NCBI GenBank assembly: GCA_947453625.1
Contig: CANGHK010000026.1
Location: 1-64,000 of the forward strand
From: Burkholderiales bacterium
GTDB taxonomy: Bacteria > Pseudomonadota > Gammaproteobacteria > Burkholderiales > Burkholderiaceae_C
Length of the DNA: 64,000 nt
Direction of reading: 5' to 3'
Shown here: piece after piece, positions 33,983 to 44,938 of the stretch
Layout: each line of letters starts with the position of its first letter
Position numbering within the stretch: position 1 is the stretch's first letter
Notes under the pieces: generated by a model
Seen by the model: only the letters and a program-made list of their open reading frames with translations
The model's database searches: none
What the model was told of the DNA's origin: nothing
Translations under genes and position numbers: made by a program

Positions 33983-35308
33983 GTGCCCATGTCCAGCCTG
34001 TTCGGCCTGTTTGACCCGCTGGCGGCCTGCCGCTCGGAGCGTGAAGTCTTTCTGGTGATCGCCAATGAGTTGAGCCAGCAACTGGCGGCCGACCAGGTGT
34101 TGGCCTGGCGGCGCAACGCATGGGGTCGGCCCCAGCTCTGGGCGGTGGCGGGCGTGTCTCGGGTCGAGCGCCACACCGATTTTTCCAGCTGGGTCGAAAA
34201 GCTGGCGTGCCGCCTGATGCCCGGTGGTGAAGCGGCAGTGGCTGCCGTTCCCCTCGTCCTGGACCCGCCGGCGCTGCAGGCCGAGCGCCACCTGCACCTG
34301 CTGGACAACGCGGTCCATGTGCGCTTGTTCGGCCCCGACGGCAGCCTGGTCGGCGGCATTTTTGCCGGCCGGTCGCGGGCCTTCGACGCGGCAGAGATCG
34401 ACCTGCTCACCGGTTATGCGGTGCTGGCGGGACGCAGCGCCTGGGGCTGGCGCCGCAAGGCCTGGCTGCCCGTCGATGGCTGGGCGCCCCTGTTGGCGCG
34501 CCAACGCACGCGCTGGGTGGTCGGGCTGGCGGTGCTGGCCGCGATGTTCATGCCGGTTCGCCTGTCCGCGCTGGCGTCGGCCGAGGTGACGGCCCGCGAG
34601 CCTGTGACCATCACGGCCACCCAGGATGGCGTGGTCGAGAAGATCCTGGTGCGGCCCAACCAGCGCGTCGCCGCGGGCGATGTGCTGTTGCGCTTCGACG
34701 CGGCGGTGGTCCGCAACCGCTTGGATGTGGCCCGCAGGGCGGTGGCGGTGGCTGAAGCGGAGTTGCGCCGCGCCTCGGGCAAGGCCTTTCTCGACGAGTC
34801 TTCACGCGCCGAACTGCAGACCTTGCGCGCCAGGGTGCAGGAAAAGGCGGCCGAGACCCAGTATCTGGACGAACTGAGCGCCAGGCTGCAGATCAAGGCG
34901 CCGGTGGCGGGTCTGGCGGTCTTCGCCGAGCCCGAGGCCTGGTCCGGCCGGCCGGTGCAGACCGGCGAGCGAGTGATGTCCATCGCCGATCCGGCCAAGG
35001 TCTGGTTGACGCTCTACCTGCCGCCCGAGGAGGACATTCCGTCACGCGAGCGGGCCCCGGTGACCTTGAACCTCGACATCTCGCCGCTGGCATCCATCCA
35101 AGCCACGGTGGTCGAGAGCGGCTACGAGGCGGGCATGACCCCCGAGGGGCGACCCGCCTACATCCTGCGCGCGGTGCTGAGCGATACGCAGGCCTTGCCG
35201 CGCATAGGCCTGCGCGGCAGCGCCACGGTCTACGGCGACACGACTTGGCTGGGCTATTACCTGCTGCGCAAGCCGATGCGGGCGGCCAGGCGGCTGCTGG
35301 GCTGGTAG
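33983..35308 (+). CDS. GAF-like domain / transmembrane / HlyD fusion protein
   Basis: 441 residues. Residues 1-155 look like a cytoplasmic GAF-type sensor domain (L-S-Q-Q-L-A-A-D-Q-V-L-A-W, F-G-P-D-G-S-L-V-G-G-I-F). One membrane helix is at about 178-195 (W-V-V-G-L-A-V-L-A-A-M-F-M-P-V). A HlyD adaptor with lipoyl and barrel parts follows (I-T-A-T-Q-D-G-V-V-E-K-I-L-V, A-P-V-A-G-L-A-V-F-A). The start is GTG at 33983 or ATG at 33989. A sensory domain attached to a secretion adaptor is unusual and could gate export. It is the last plus-strand gene of the cluster, and the M50 gene converges on it. Confidence 0.8.
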   Translation: MPMSSLFGLFDPLAACRSEREVFLVIANELSQQLAADQVLAWRRNAWGRPQLWAVAGVSRVERHTDFSSWVEKLACRLMPGGEAAVAAVPLVLDPPALQAERHLHLLDNAVHVRLFGPDGSLVGGIFAGRSRAFDAAEIDLLTGYAVLAGRSAWGWRRKAWLPVDGWAPLLARQRTRWVVGLAVLAAMFMPVRLSALASAEVTAREPVTITATQDGVVEKILVRPNQRVAAGDVLLRFDAAVVRNRLDVARRAVAVAEAELRRASGKAFLDESSRAELQTLRARVQEKAAETQYLDELSARLQIKAPVAGLAVFAEPEAWSGRPVQTGERVMSIADPAKVWLTLYLPPEEDIPSRERAPVTLNLDISPLASIQATVVESGYEAGMTPEGRPAYILRAVLSDTQALPRIGLRGSATVYGDTTWLGYYLLRKPMRAARRLLGW

Positions 35309-35313
35309 CGACG

Positions 35314-35337
35314 CCCGAGGCCGCCAGCGGCCTCGGG
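35314..35337. terminator. Perfect inverted repeat between convergent genes
   Basis: CCCGAGGCCG, a 4-base loop and CGGCCTCGGG form a perfect 10-bp stem in the 34-base gap between the convergent HlyD-fusion and M50 genes. There is no T-run, so it is probably a bidirectional pause or barrier rather than a classical rho-independent terminator. Confidence 0.65.
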
Positions 35338-35342
35338 AGCGC

Positions 35343-37517
35343 TCAGAAGCCGCTTTCGCGCAGTACCCTGCTCAGCACCTGGCTGGGCATAGCCGCCAGC
35401 GAGCGCCAGCCGTCGCCGTCTATGCGCACCGTCCCGCGCAGCGCGCGGGGCGCATCGGTGGCCGAGGTCGGTGTGATCCGCACCCGAAAGCGGGACTCGT
35501 GCACGACGAGTTCGCCGGTGGGCAAGCGCACCGCCGCGATAGGCCCGCCAAAGACCGATGCCAGCAGGGGCGACGCCAGTTGCTTGGTGGGGGTGGCGTC
35601 GATCTCGGTGACGGTGCAGGCCAGCACCGGCAGTTGGGGATCATCCGGAAAGAAGCGCGCCGCGGCGCCGACCGCGATCGCCTGCACCTGGGATTCGGCC
35701 ACATAGGCCTCGATCACGCTGTCCTGCGGCGAGACCACCCGCATCAGGATCTCCCGGTTGCGCAGCCAGCGCCCCGGCGCGAGTTCGGGCAGCAGGTCGC
35801 GCACCGTCCCGGCCGCGGCGCTGCGCAGCCGAAGCAGGTCGGATTCGCTGTCGGCGAGCCGTTCCAGGGCCTGGGCACTGGCCATCTCCTGCTGCAAGGT
35901 GTCGCTGCGTTCGCGCAGCTGGACACTGGCCGCCGTTCTCTCCAGTTCGGACGCAAGCGCGCCCTGGCGTATGCCTGCGGTCATCGCGCGCAGTGCCGCC
36001 TCGGGTGAGGCCAGCAAGGCCAAGGTCTGGCCGGCGGCCACGGTCTGGCCCTGGTGTACCGGCACGCTGATCAGCAAGCCCGCCACCGGAACCCGAATCT
36101 CGTTCTCTGTGCGGGCGTGGAGCAAGGCGGGCGCGCTGACGGCGGTGGCGGCGAGCCACAGCCAGCCCAGCAGCGCCGCCCCGGCCGCCAAGCCCAGCAG
36201 CGCGGTCCACCGCGGCCGGCCCTCGCGCCGCCGCCGCCAGATCGCCGAGCTCTCCAGCCACACCGGACGCACGATGAACCAGCCTATCTCGACGGCCATC
36301 AGGAACAGCCCCAGCAGCTTGAAGAAGGCGTGGTAGACGAGCAGGGTGATGGACAGGTAGACCACCAGCCGGTAGAGCGTGGTCATCACGGCAAACAGCA
36401 CCAGTCCCTTTTTCAGGCGCCGCGACAGCGCGGGTTCCGGGTCGGGATCCTGTATGCCGAAGAATACCCGGCGCAGCGCGGTGCGCGCCAGCGCGGCGCT
36501 GCGTTCGTGCAGGTTGGGCAGGTCAAGCGCATCCGAGAGCAGGAAATAGCCGTCGAATCGCATGAACGGGCTGGCGTTCAGGCTCAGCGCCAGCAGCCAG
36601 CTGACGAAGCCCAGGTTGAACAGCGCGGTCTTCAGCCCGCCTTCGGGGCAGACCGCCCAGGCCAAGGTGGCCAGCAGCGCGAGCAGTAACTCGCTGGCCA
36701 CCCCGGCGGCGGTGATGGCCAGGCGCTTGCGCTTGTCGGTGACCCGCCAACTGTCGCTGGTGTCGGTGTAGAGCATGGGAAACATCACCAGGAAGGCGAC
36801 GCCTATCGTCGGCACCCTGACGCCATGGCGGCGCGCGGTCAGCGCATGTCCGAGTTCATGGAACATCTTGCCGACCACGCCGGCCAGCGCCATCAGCATC
36901 AGGCCTTCGGCGCTGAAGGCGTAGTCGAAGGGGTTGCCCACCTCATGCCAGTGGCGCGTCAGCATATGCAGGTCGACCAGCCCCAGCAGCACCAGCAGCC
37001 AGGCCATGCGCCGCGAGTACAGCCACTGGGTCCGGCGCGCCAAGGCGTCCAGCACCGGTTCGGGACGCCACAGCGCCACCCTGAAGAACAGGTAGTTGTG
37101 CAGCAGCCAGCGCGCGGTGCTGGTTCTGCTCTGCGCAAACTGCGCGTAGAGCTGGCGTCTGACCTGGGGCGATCCGGCGTGAAGCAGTTGGTTGTGGCGC
37201 AGGAAGTCCAGCACGCGCAGCACGTCGTCCGCGTCCACCGCCTGCCCGGTGCCTTGACTCACCTGCAGCGCCAGCTCGTCGGCCGTGATGCCGGCCGACC
37301 AGTCGGCCAGGATCGCGAACTCCAGCGCCCCGATCTCGAAATAGCGCGCCCGCGCCGGATCCCGGATGCGCCAGGTCGGCCCTATGCCCGTGACCTCCGG
37401 CCCCTGCAGCAGTTCCAGGTCCTGGCGCAGCGCGGCAAGCCCGCGCTGGGTAGCCGATGCCGCCGGCAGGTCCGCCGAGAGCGCATGGCGCAGCACCGGG
37501 ATGCGGCCCAGTGTCAC
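35343..37517 (-). CDS. M50-family membrane zinc metalloprotease fused to a HlyD-type domain
   Basis: 724 residues starting with GTG at 37517. Residues 35-125 look like a PqqD/winged-helix-type domain (F-E-I-G-A-L-E-F-A-I-L). Then comes a polytopic site-2-protease-like core with the zinc motif F-H-E-L-G-H at about 216-221 and the later F-D-G-Y-F-L-L-S-D-A-L block supplying the third ligand. Last is a membrane helix and a lipoyl-like HlyD region (V-A-G-L-L-I-S-V-P-V-H-Q-G-Q-T-V, A-G-T-V-R-D-L-L-P). Relatives occur next to exported peptides and giant proteins. Here it may process or translocate the adhesin. Its start overlaps the stop of a 42-codon ORF. Confidence 0.88.
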   Translation of the reverse strand: MTLGRIPVLRHALSADLPAASATQRGLAALRQDLELLQGPEVTGIGPTWRIRDPARARYFEIGALEFAILADWSAGITADELALQVSQGTGQAVDADDVLRVLDFLRHNQLLHAGSPQVRRQLYAQFAQSRTSTARWLLHNYLFFRVALWRPEPVLDALARRTQWLYSRRMAWLLVLLGLVDLHMLTRHWHEVGNPFDYAFSAEGLMLMALAGVVGKMFHELGHALTARRHGVRVPTIGVAFLVMFPMLYTDTSDSWRVTDKRKRLAITAAGVASELLLALLATLAWAVCPEGGLKTALFNLGFVSWLLALSLNASPFMRFDGYFLLSDALDLPNLHERSAALARTALRRVFFGIQDPDPEPALSRRLKKGLVLFAVMTTLYRLVVYLSITLLVYHAFFKLLGLFLMAVEIGWFIVRPVWLESSAIWRRRREGRPRWTALLGLAAGAALLGWLWLAATAVSAPALLHARTENEIRVPVAGLLISVPVHQGQTVAAGQTLALLASPEAALRAMTAGIRQGALASELERTAASVQLRERSDTLQQEMASAQALERLADSESDLLRLRSAAAGTVRDLLPELAPGRWLRNREILMRVVSPQDSVIEAYVAESQVQAIAVGAAARFFPDDPQLPVLACTVTEIDATPTKQLASPLLASVFGGPIAAVRLPTGELVVHESRFRVRITPTSATDAPRALRGTVRIDGDGWRSLAAMPSQVLSRVLRESGF

Positions 37518-37642
37518 GCAAGCACCCCGTGCCAGCCCGGGCGTCCGTCGGCCGGCAGGCGTCGCGAGACCGCCTGTTCCGGGTCGAGCGACACCGATTC
37601 GCGGAACGAGACGTCTTGTAGTTTTGATCGCAGAAAAACCAT
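37514..37642 (-). CDS. Small 42-residue ORF coupled to the M50 gene
   Basis: The ORF encodes 42 residues with several charged and hydroxylated residues (V-S-F-R-E-S-V-S-L-D-P-E-Q). Its TGA overlaps the GTG start of the M50 gene (GTGA), the signature of translational coupling and the best reason to believe it. No strong ribosome-binding site is seen. A TTGACA hexamer lies on the minus strand at 37661-37666, too close for a good -10 before the ATG, so a transcript from it might start inside the ORF. It could be a leader, a processing substrate or simply a coupling ORF. Confidence 0.45.
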   Translation of the reverse strand: MVFLRSKLQDVSFRESVSLDPEQAVSRRLPADGRPGWHGVLA

Positions 37643-37681
37643 TGCCAGCAGTGTATTGGCTGTCAACAGAAAACCAGCTAG

Positions 37682-40543
<2,862 letters not shown>

Positions 40544-40548
40544 CGCCG

Positions 40549-41448
40549 ATGTCCCGACTGATCATTTTCGCCCCTTCGGGCGTGGAGTTGCGCAGTGCCG
40601 CGCTCAAGCTGGCGCGCCAGCGCCTGACCGCGATGGGCTTCGAGGTCACCCTCGACCCCAGCGTGCGGGCCCGCCAGCAGCGCTTTGCCGGCAGCGACGA
40701 GCAGCGACTGGAGGCGCTGTACCGCGTGGCCGACGCCGCGCCCGACGTGGCGCTGGCCTGCCGCGGCGGCTACGGCCTGACCCGGCTGCTCGACCGCGTC
40801 GACTGGCCGCGGCTGGCGCGCAGCGTCGAGGCCGGCACGCGCTGGGTCGGCTACAGCGACCTGACCGCCCTGCAACTCGGCCTGCTGGCCCACACCGGCG
40901 CCACCAGTTGGCATGGGCCTATGGCCTGCGACGATTTCGGCCGGCCCGACGACGCGGGTGGCATCGACGAGGTGACGCGGGACTGTTTTGCCGAGGCGAT
41001 GTCGGGTGAGTTGGAGGCGGTGGGCTTCCGCACCGAGGCCGGTTTCGACGGCCTGGAGGCCAGCGGCCGGCTCTGGGGCGGCAACCTTACCCTGGTGCAG
41101 TCGCTGCTGGGCACGCCGCATTGGCCCAGGATCCGCGGCGGCATCCTGTTCCTGGAAGATGTCAGCGAGCACCCCTACCGGGTCGAGCGCATGCTGCTGC
41201 AACTGCACCAGGCGGGGGTGTTGGCGCGCCAGAAGGCGGTGCTGCTGGGCGCTTTCAGCGACTGGCGCGCCAGCCCCATGGACCGTGGCTACACCCTCAA
41301 GAGCGCCATCGCCCACCTGCGCAGCGTCTGCGCCACGCCCATCCTCAGCGGCCTGCCCTTCGGCCATGTGCCCACCAAGGTGATGCTGCCGGTGGGCGTC
41401 CGCGTGCAACTGGTGGTGCAGGGGCGTGATGTGTTGCTGGGTTGGTAG
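40549..41448 (+). CDS. ldcA: LD-carboxypeptidase (peptidase S66)
   Basis: 299 residues, as usual for S66. The catalytic serine lies in W-V-G-Y-S-D-L-T-A-L, the glutamate in I-L-F-L-E-D-V, and the histidine in L-P-F-G-H-V. A-C-R-G-G-Y-G-L-T-R-L-L is the conserved early block. The enzyme removes the terminal D-alanine from tetrapeptides in cytoplasmic murein recycling. A GAGGAGG ribosome-binding site overlaps the tadA stop, and the two genes are 5 bases apart, so they form an operon. Confidence 0.93.
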   Translation: MSRLIIFAPSGVELRSAALKLARQRLTAMGFEVTLDPSVRARQQRFAGSDEQRLEALYRVADAAPDVALACRGGYGLTRLLDRVDWPRLARSVEAGTRWVGYSDLTALQLGLLAHTGATSWHGPMACDDFGRPDDAGGIDEVTRDCFAEAMSGELEAVGFRTEAGFDGLEASGRLWGGNLTLVQSLLGTPHWPRIRGGILFLEDVSEHPYRVERMLLQLHQAGVLARQKAVLLGAFSDWRASPMDRGYTLKSAIAHLRSVCATPILSGLPFGHVPTKVMLPVGVRVQLVVQGRDVLLGW

Positions 41449-41626
41449 GCCGTGCCCGGTCATGGGTTGAAACCCGCAACAGCCTGGCAGGTGCAGCCCC
41501 CTAGAATATCGGCATCGCCTCGACAAGGGTCGGCCACAAGCGGGCCCTGCCGGGGCGCTGTCGTTCATGGCCGGCTGCCATGGGTCCATCCCGCCCGTGC
41601 AGTCGCGCCGCACCAGGAGTGTCCGC

Positions 41627-43888
41627 ATGCGCGATGTCAAGATGTTTCCTCCGCTGTTTGCGCGCTGGCAAGCCCTGCTGCTCGCGGCTGCCTGCATGCT
41701 GGTGCTGGCAGGCTGCAACAACAGCCCCTATCCGGCCGGCGCCGAGCGCGAGAACACGCTGTTCTATTCGTTCGACGAGCGCTCGCCGCGTTACCTGGAC
41801 CCGACGGCGTCCTACTCCAACCCCGAGTCGGCCTACACCTTCCAGATCTACGAGCCACCCTACGGCTACCACTACCTCAAGCGGCCGTACACGCTGATCC
41901 CGAAGGCTGCCGCGGCGGTGGTCAAGCCGCGCTACCTGGACAAGGCCGGCCAGCCGCTGCCCGACGATGCGCCCGCCGACCAGATCGCCGAGAGCGTCTA
42001 CGACATCGCGATCAAGCCCGGCGTCCGCTACCAGCCGCATCCGGCATTCGCGGTCGATGAGCAGGGCAAGCACCGCTACCTGAACCTGGGCGCGACGCAG
42101 CTCGGCGACAAGCGCTCGCCGCTGGCTTTCGAGCACCAGGGCACGCGCGAGCTGGTGGCCGACGACTTCGTCTACGCGCTCAAGCGCCATGCCACCACCC
42201 GCATCGAGGCGCCGGTGTTCGCGGTCTTTGCCGATTACCTGATCGGCCTGAAGGACTACGCCGAGACCATCAAGCGGGAAGACGCCAAGCTGCTGGCCGG
42301 CCTGCCGCAGGATGTGCGCGACAAACCGTTTCTGGATTTCCGGCGCTGGCCGCTGGCCGGGGCCGTCGCGCTGGGTAAATACACCTACCGCGTGCGCCTG
42401 AAGGGCAAGTACCCGCAGTGGAGCTACTGGATGGCGATGCCCTTCATGGCGCCGGTGCCCTGGGAGGCCGACGCCTTCTACGCCCAGCCTGGCATGAACG
42501 AGAACGGCTTGTCGCTCAACCAATGGCCAGTGGGCACCGGGCCCTACATGATGGTGGACTTCGTGCGCGACCGACGCCACGTGATGCAGCGCAACCCCAA
42601 CTTCCGCGGCGAGCCCTATCCCTGCGAGGGCATGCCAGGCGACAAGGAGGAGGGCTTGCTGGCCGACTGCGGCAAGACCATGCCTTTCATCGACACGCTC
42701 TACGTCACGATCGAGAAGGAGAAGGTGTCGCGCAAGGAAAAGTTCCGCCAGGGCTACCTCGACGTGCCCGAGATCGAGCGCCCGGAGTGGGGGGTGGACT
42801 TTCGCAACGACGCCGATGACTCCGATGCGGTGAAGAAGCTCTTCGACGAGCGCGGCTTCAAGTTCCCGCTGATGACCGACATCAGCGACTGGTACATGGG
42901 CTTCAACATGCTCGATCCGGTGGTGGGCCGCGGCGACACGCCCGCGCAGCAGGCGCGCAACCGCAAGCTGCGCCAGGCCATCGCGATCGCGATCGATTGG
43001 GAAGAAGGCTACGGCCGGATCTTCAAGCACAAGGGCGGCGTGGCCGCGCATGGGCCGGTGCCGCCCGGCCTGTTCGGCTCGCGCGAGGGCCAGCCCGGCT
43101 ACTTCAACCCGGTGACGCACAGGCTGGTCGACGGCAAGCCGGTGCGCCGGCCGATCGAGGACGCGCGCCAGTTGCTGGTCGAGGCCGGATATCCCGGCGG
43201 CCGGGACGCCACCAGCGGCAAGCCGCTGGTGCTGAACTACGACTTCCAGCGCGCGCTGACGCCCGACTTCAAGAGCGAGAACGACTGGATGGTCAAGCAG
43301 TTCGCCAAGCTGGGTGTGCAACTCGAAATCCGCGCCACCGATTTCAACCAGTACCAGGACAAGACGCTGCGCGGCAAGCACCAGATCTTCTGGGGCGGCT
43401 GGCTGGCCGACTATCCCGACGCCGAGAACTTCCTGTTCCTGATGTACGGCCCGATCGGCCGCAGCAAACACCAGGGCGACAACTACGCCAACTACGACAA
43501 CCCCGACTACGACGCGCTCTACCGGCAGTTGCAGGCGCTGGACGACGGCCCGGCCAAGCAAGCGGTGATCGACAAGATGGTGGCGATCGTGCAGCAGGAT
43601 TCGCCCTGGTGCTTCGGCTATTTTCCCTATGGCGGGCTGGCCTTCCAGCAATGGGTCACCAACGGCAAGCCCAGCATCCTGATCCGCGACATGGCCAAGT
43701 ACTACCGGATCGACCCCAAGTTGCGCGCCGCCAAACAGGCGGAGTGGAATTCTCCGGTGTTGTGGCCGATGGCGCTGCTGGCGCTGGCGCTGGCCGCGCT
43801 GGTCTGGGTGGGGCGGCGCAGCTTCCGCGCCCGCGAGACCGCCACCGCCCGGGCGGTCAAGCCCGCGCCACCGGCCAGCGTGGCCTGA
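41627..43888 (+). CDS. Peptide ABC transporter substrate-binding lipoprotein with C-terminal membrane helix
   Basis: 753 residues. The start at 41627 is set by AGGAG 7 bases upstream. The signal ends in L-V-L-A-G-C, a clean lipobox. The body is an SBP_bac_5 (OppA/DppA/YejA-like) protein: N-Q-W-P-V-G-T-G-P-Y-M-M, L-R-Q-A-I-A-I-A-I-D, Y-A-N-Y-D-N-P-D-Y-D. Oddly, a hydrophobic stretch (W-P-M-A-L-L-A-L-A-L-A-A-L-V-W-V-G) followed by arginines lies near the C-terminus, so the protein may be anchored at both ends. It is the first gene of a four-gene transporter operon, in the order of yejABEF. Confidence 0.88.
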   Translation: MRDVKMFPPLFARWQALLLAAACMLVLAGCNNSPYPAGAERENTLFYSFDERSPRYLDPTASYSNPESAYTFQIYEPPYGYHYLKRPYTLIPKAAAAVVKPRYLDKAGQPLPDDAPADQIAESVYDIAIKPGVRYQPHPAFAVDEQGKHRYLNLGATQLGDKRSPLAFEHQGTRELVADDFVYALKRHATTRIEAPVFAVFADYLIGLKDYAETIKREDAKLLAGLPQDVRDKPFLDFRRWPLAGAVALGKYTYRVRLKGKYPQWSYWMAMPFMAPVPWEADAFYAQPGMNENGLSLNQWPVGTGPYMMVDFVRDRRHVMQRNPNFRGEPYPCEGMPGDKEEGLLADCGKTMPFIDTLYVTIEKEKVSRKEKFRQGYLDVPEIERPEWGVDFRNDADDSDAVKKLFDERGFKFPLMTDISDWYMGFNMLDPVVGRGDTPAQQARNRKLRQAIAIAIDWEEGYGRIFKHKGGVAAHGPVPPGLFGSREGQPGYFNPVTHRLVDGKPVRRPIEDARQLLVEAGYPGGRDATSGKPLVLNYDFQRALTPDFKSENDWMVKQFAKLGVQLEIRATDFNQYQDKTLRGKHQIFWGGWLADYPDAENFLFLMYGPIGRSKHQGDNYANYDNPDYDALYRQLQALDDGPAKQAVIDKMVAIVQQDSPWCFGYFPYGGLAFQQWVTNGKPSILIRDMAKYYRIDPKLRAAKQAEWNSPVLWPMALLALALAALVWVGRRSFRARETATARAVKPAPPASVA

Positions 43889-43904
43889 GCCGGAAGTCCT
43901 CACG

Positions 43905-44888
43905 ATGTTCAGCTACATCCTGCGCCGCCTGGGCTACGGCCTGTTGATCCTGGTCGGGGTCAACCTGCTCACTTTCTTCCTGTTCTTCACCGTCAACACG
44001 CCCGACGACATGGCGCGCCTGAACATCGGCGGCAAGCGCGTGACCCAGGACCAGATCGAGAAATGGAAGTCCGAGCGGGGTTACGACCGGCCGCTGTACT
44101 GGAACGACGCGGCCCAGGGCGCCGACAAGCTCAAGCGCACGGTGTTGTGGGAGCGCTCGGTGTCGCTGCTGGTGCTGGACTTCGGCCGCAGCGATTCGGC
44201 CCGTTCCACCGACATCGGCCACGAGGTGTCCACCCGCATGGGCGTGAGCCTGCAACTCGCGCTGCCGCTGTTCCTGCTGCAACTGGTGGTGAGCATCAGC
44301 TTCTCGCTGCTGCTGGTGTTCTTCCGCAACTCGGCGATCGACTTCTGGGGCGTGGTGCTGTGCGTGCTGATGTTGTCGATCTCGAGCCTGTTCTACATCA
44401 TCGTCGGCCAGTACATGTTCTCCCGCGTGCTGCGGCTGGTGCCGATCTCGGGCTTTGCGCCCGGGCTGGACGCGATCCGCTTCCTGGCGCTGCCGGTGTT
44501 CTTGTCGTTGCTGGCACGGCTGGGCGGCGAGGCGCGGCTGTACCGGGCGATGTTCCTGGAGGAGGTCGGTCGCGACTATGTGCGCACTGCGCGCGCCAAG
44601 GGCTTGAGCGAGACCATCGTGCTGTTCCGCCATGTGCTGCGCAACGCGCTGATCCCGATCATCACCAGCGCCGGCGCCTACCTGCCTTACGTCTTCATGG
44701 GCAGCCTGGTGTTCGAGAGCTTCTTCGGCATCCCGGGGCTGGGCGCCTTCGTGATCGAGGCCATCTCGGGCCAGGATTTCGCGATCGTGCGGAGCATGGT
44801 GTTTCTGGGCGCCGCGCTCTACATCGCCAGCAACGTGTTGATCGACATCGCTTACACCTGGGTCGATCCGCGTGTGCGCTTGTCGTGA
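43905..44888 (+). CDS. Peptide ABC transporter permease (OppB/YejB-like)
   Basis: 327 residues. M-F-S-Y-I-L-R-R-L-G-Y-G-L-L-I-L-V-G-V-N-L-L-T-F opens with the first membrane helix typical of DppB/OppB/YejB permeases. The EAA loop appears as D-Y-V-R-T-A-R-A-K-G-L-S-E, the contact for the ATPase, and the tail G-I-P-G-L-G-A-F-V-I-E-A-I is characteristic. It has a long periplasmic insert between helices 1 and 2, as in YejB. It lies 16 bases after the binding-protein gene. Confidence 0.93.
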   Translation: MFSYILRRLGYGLLILVGVNLLTFFLFFTVNTPDDMARLNIGGKRVTQDQIEKWKSERGYDRPLYWNDAAQGADKLKRTVLWERSVSLLVLDFGRSDSARSTDIGHEVSTRMGVSLQLALPLFLLQLVVSISFSLLLVFFRNSAIDFWGVVLCVLMLSISSLFYIIVGQYMFSRVLRLVPISGFAPGLDAIRFLALPVFLSLLARLGGEARLYRAMFLEEVGRDYVRTARAKGLSETIVLFRHVLRNALIPIITSAGAYLPYVFMGSLVFESFFGIPGLGAFVIEAISGQDFAIVRSMVFLGAALYIASNVLIDIAYTWVDPRVRLS

Positions 44889-44938
44889 CCGCGCTTGTCG
44901 TGACCGATCCCTCCTGACGCCTGGAACAGAACAACACC

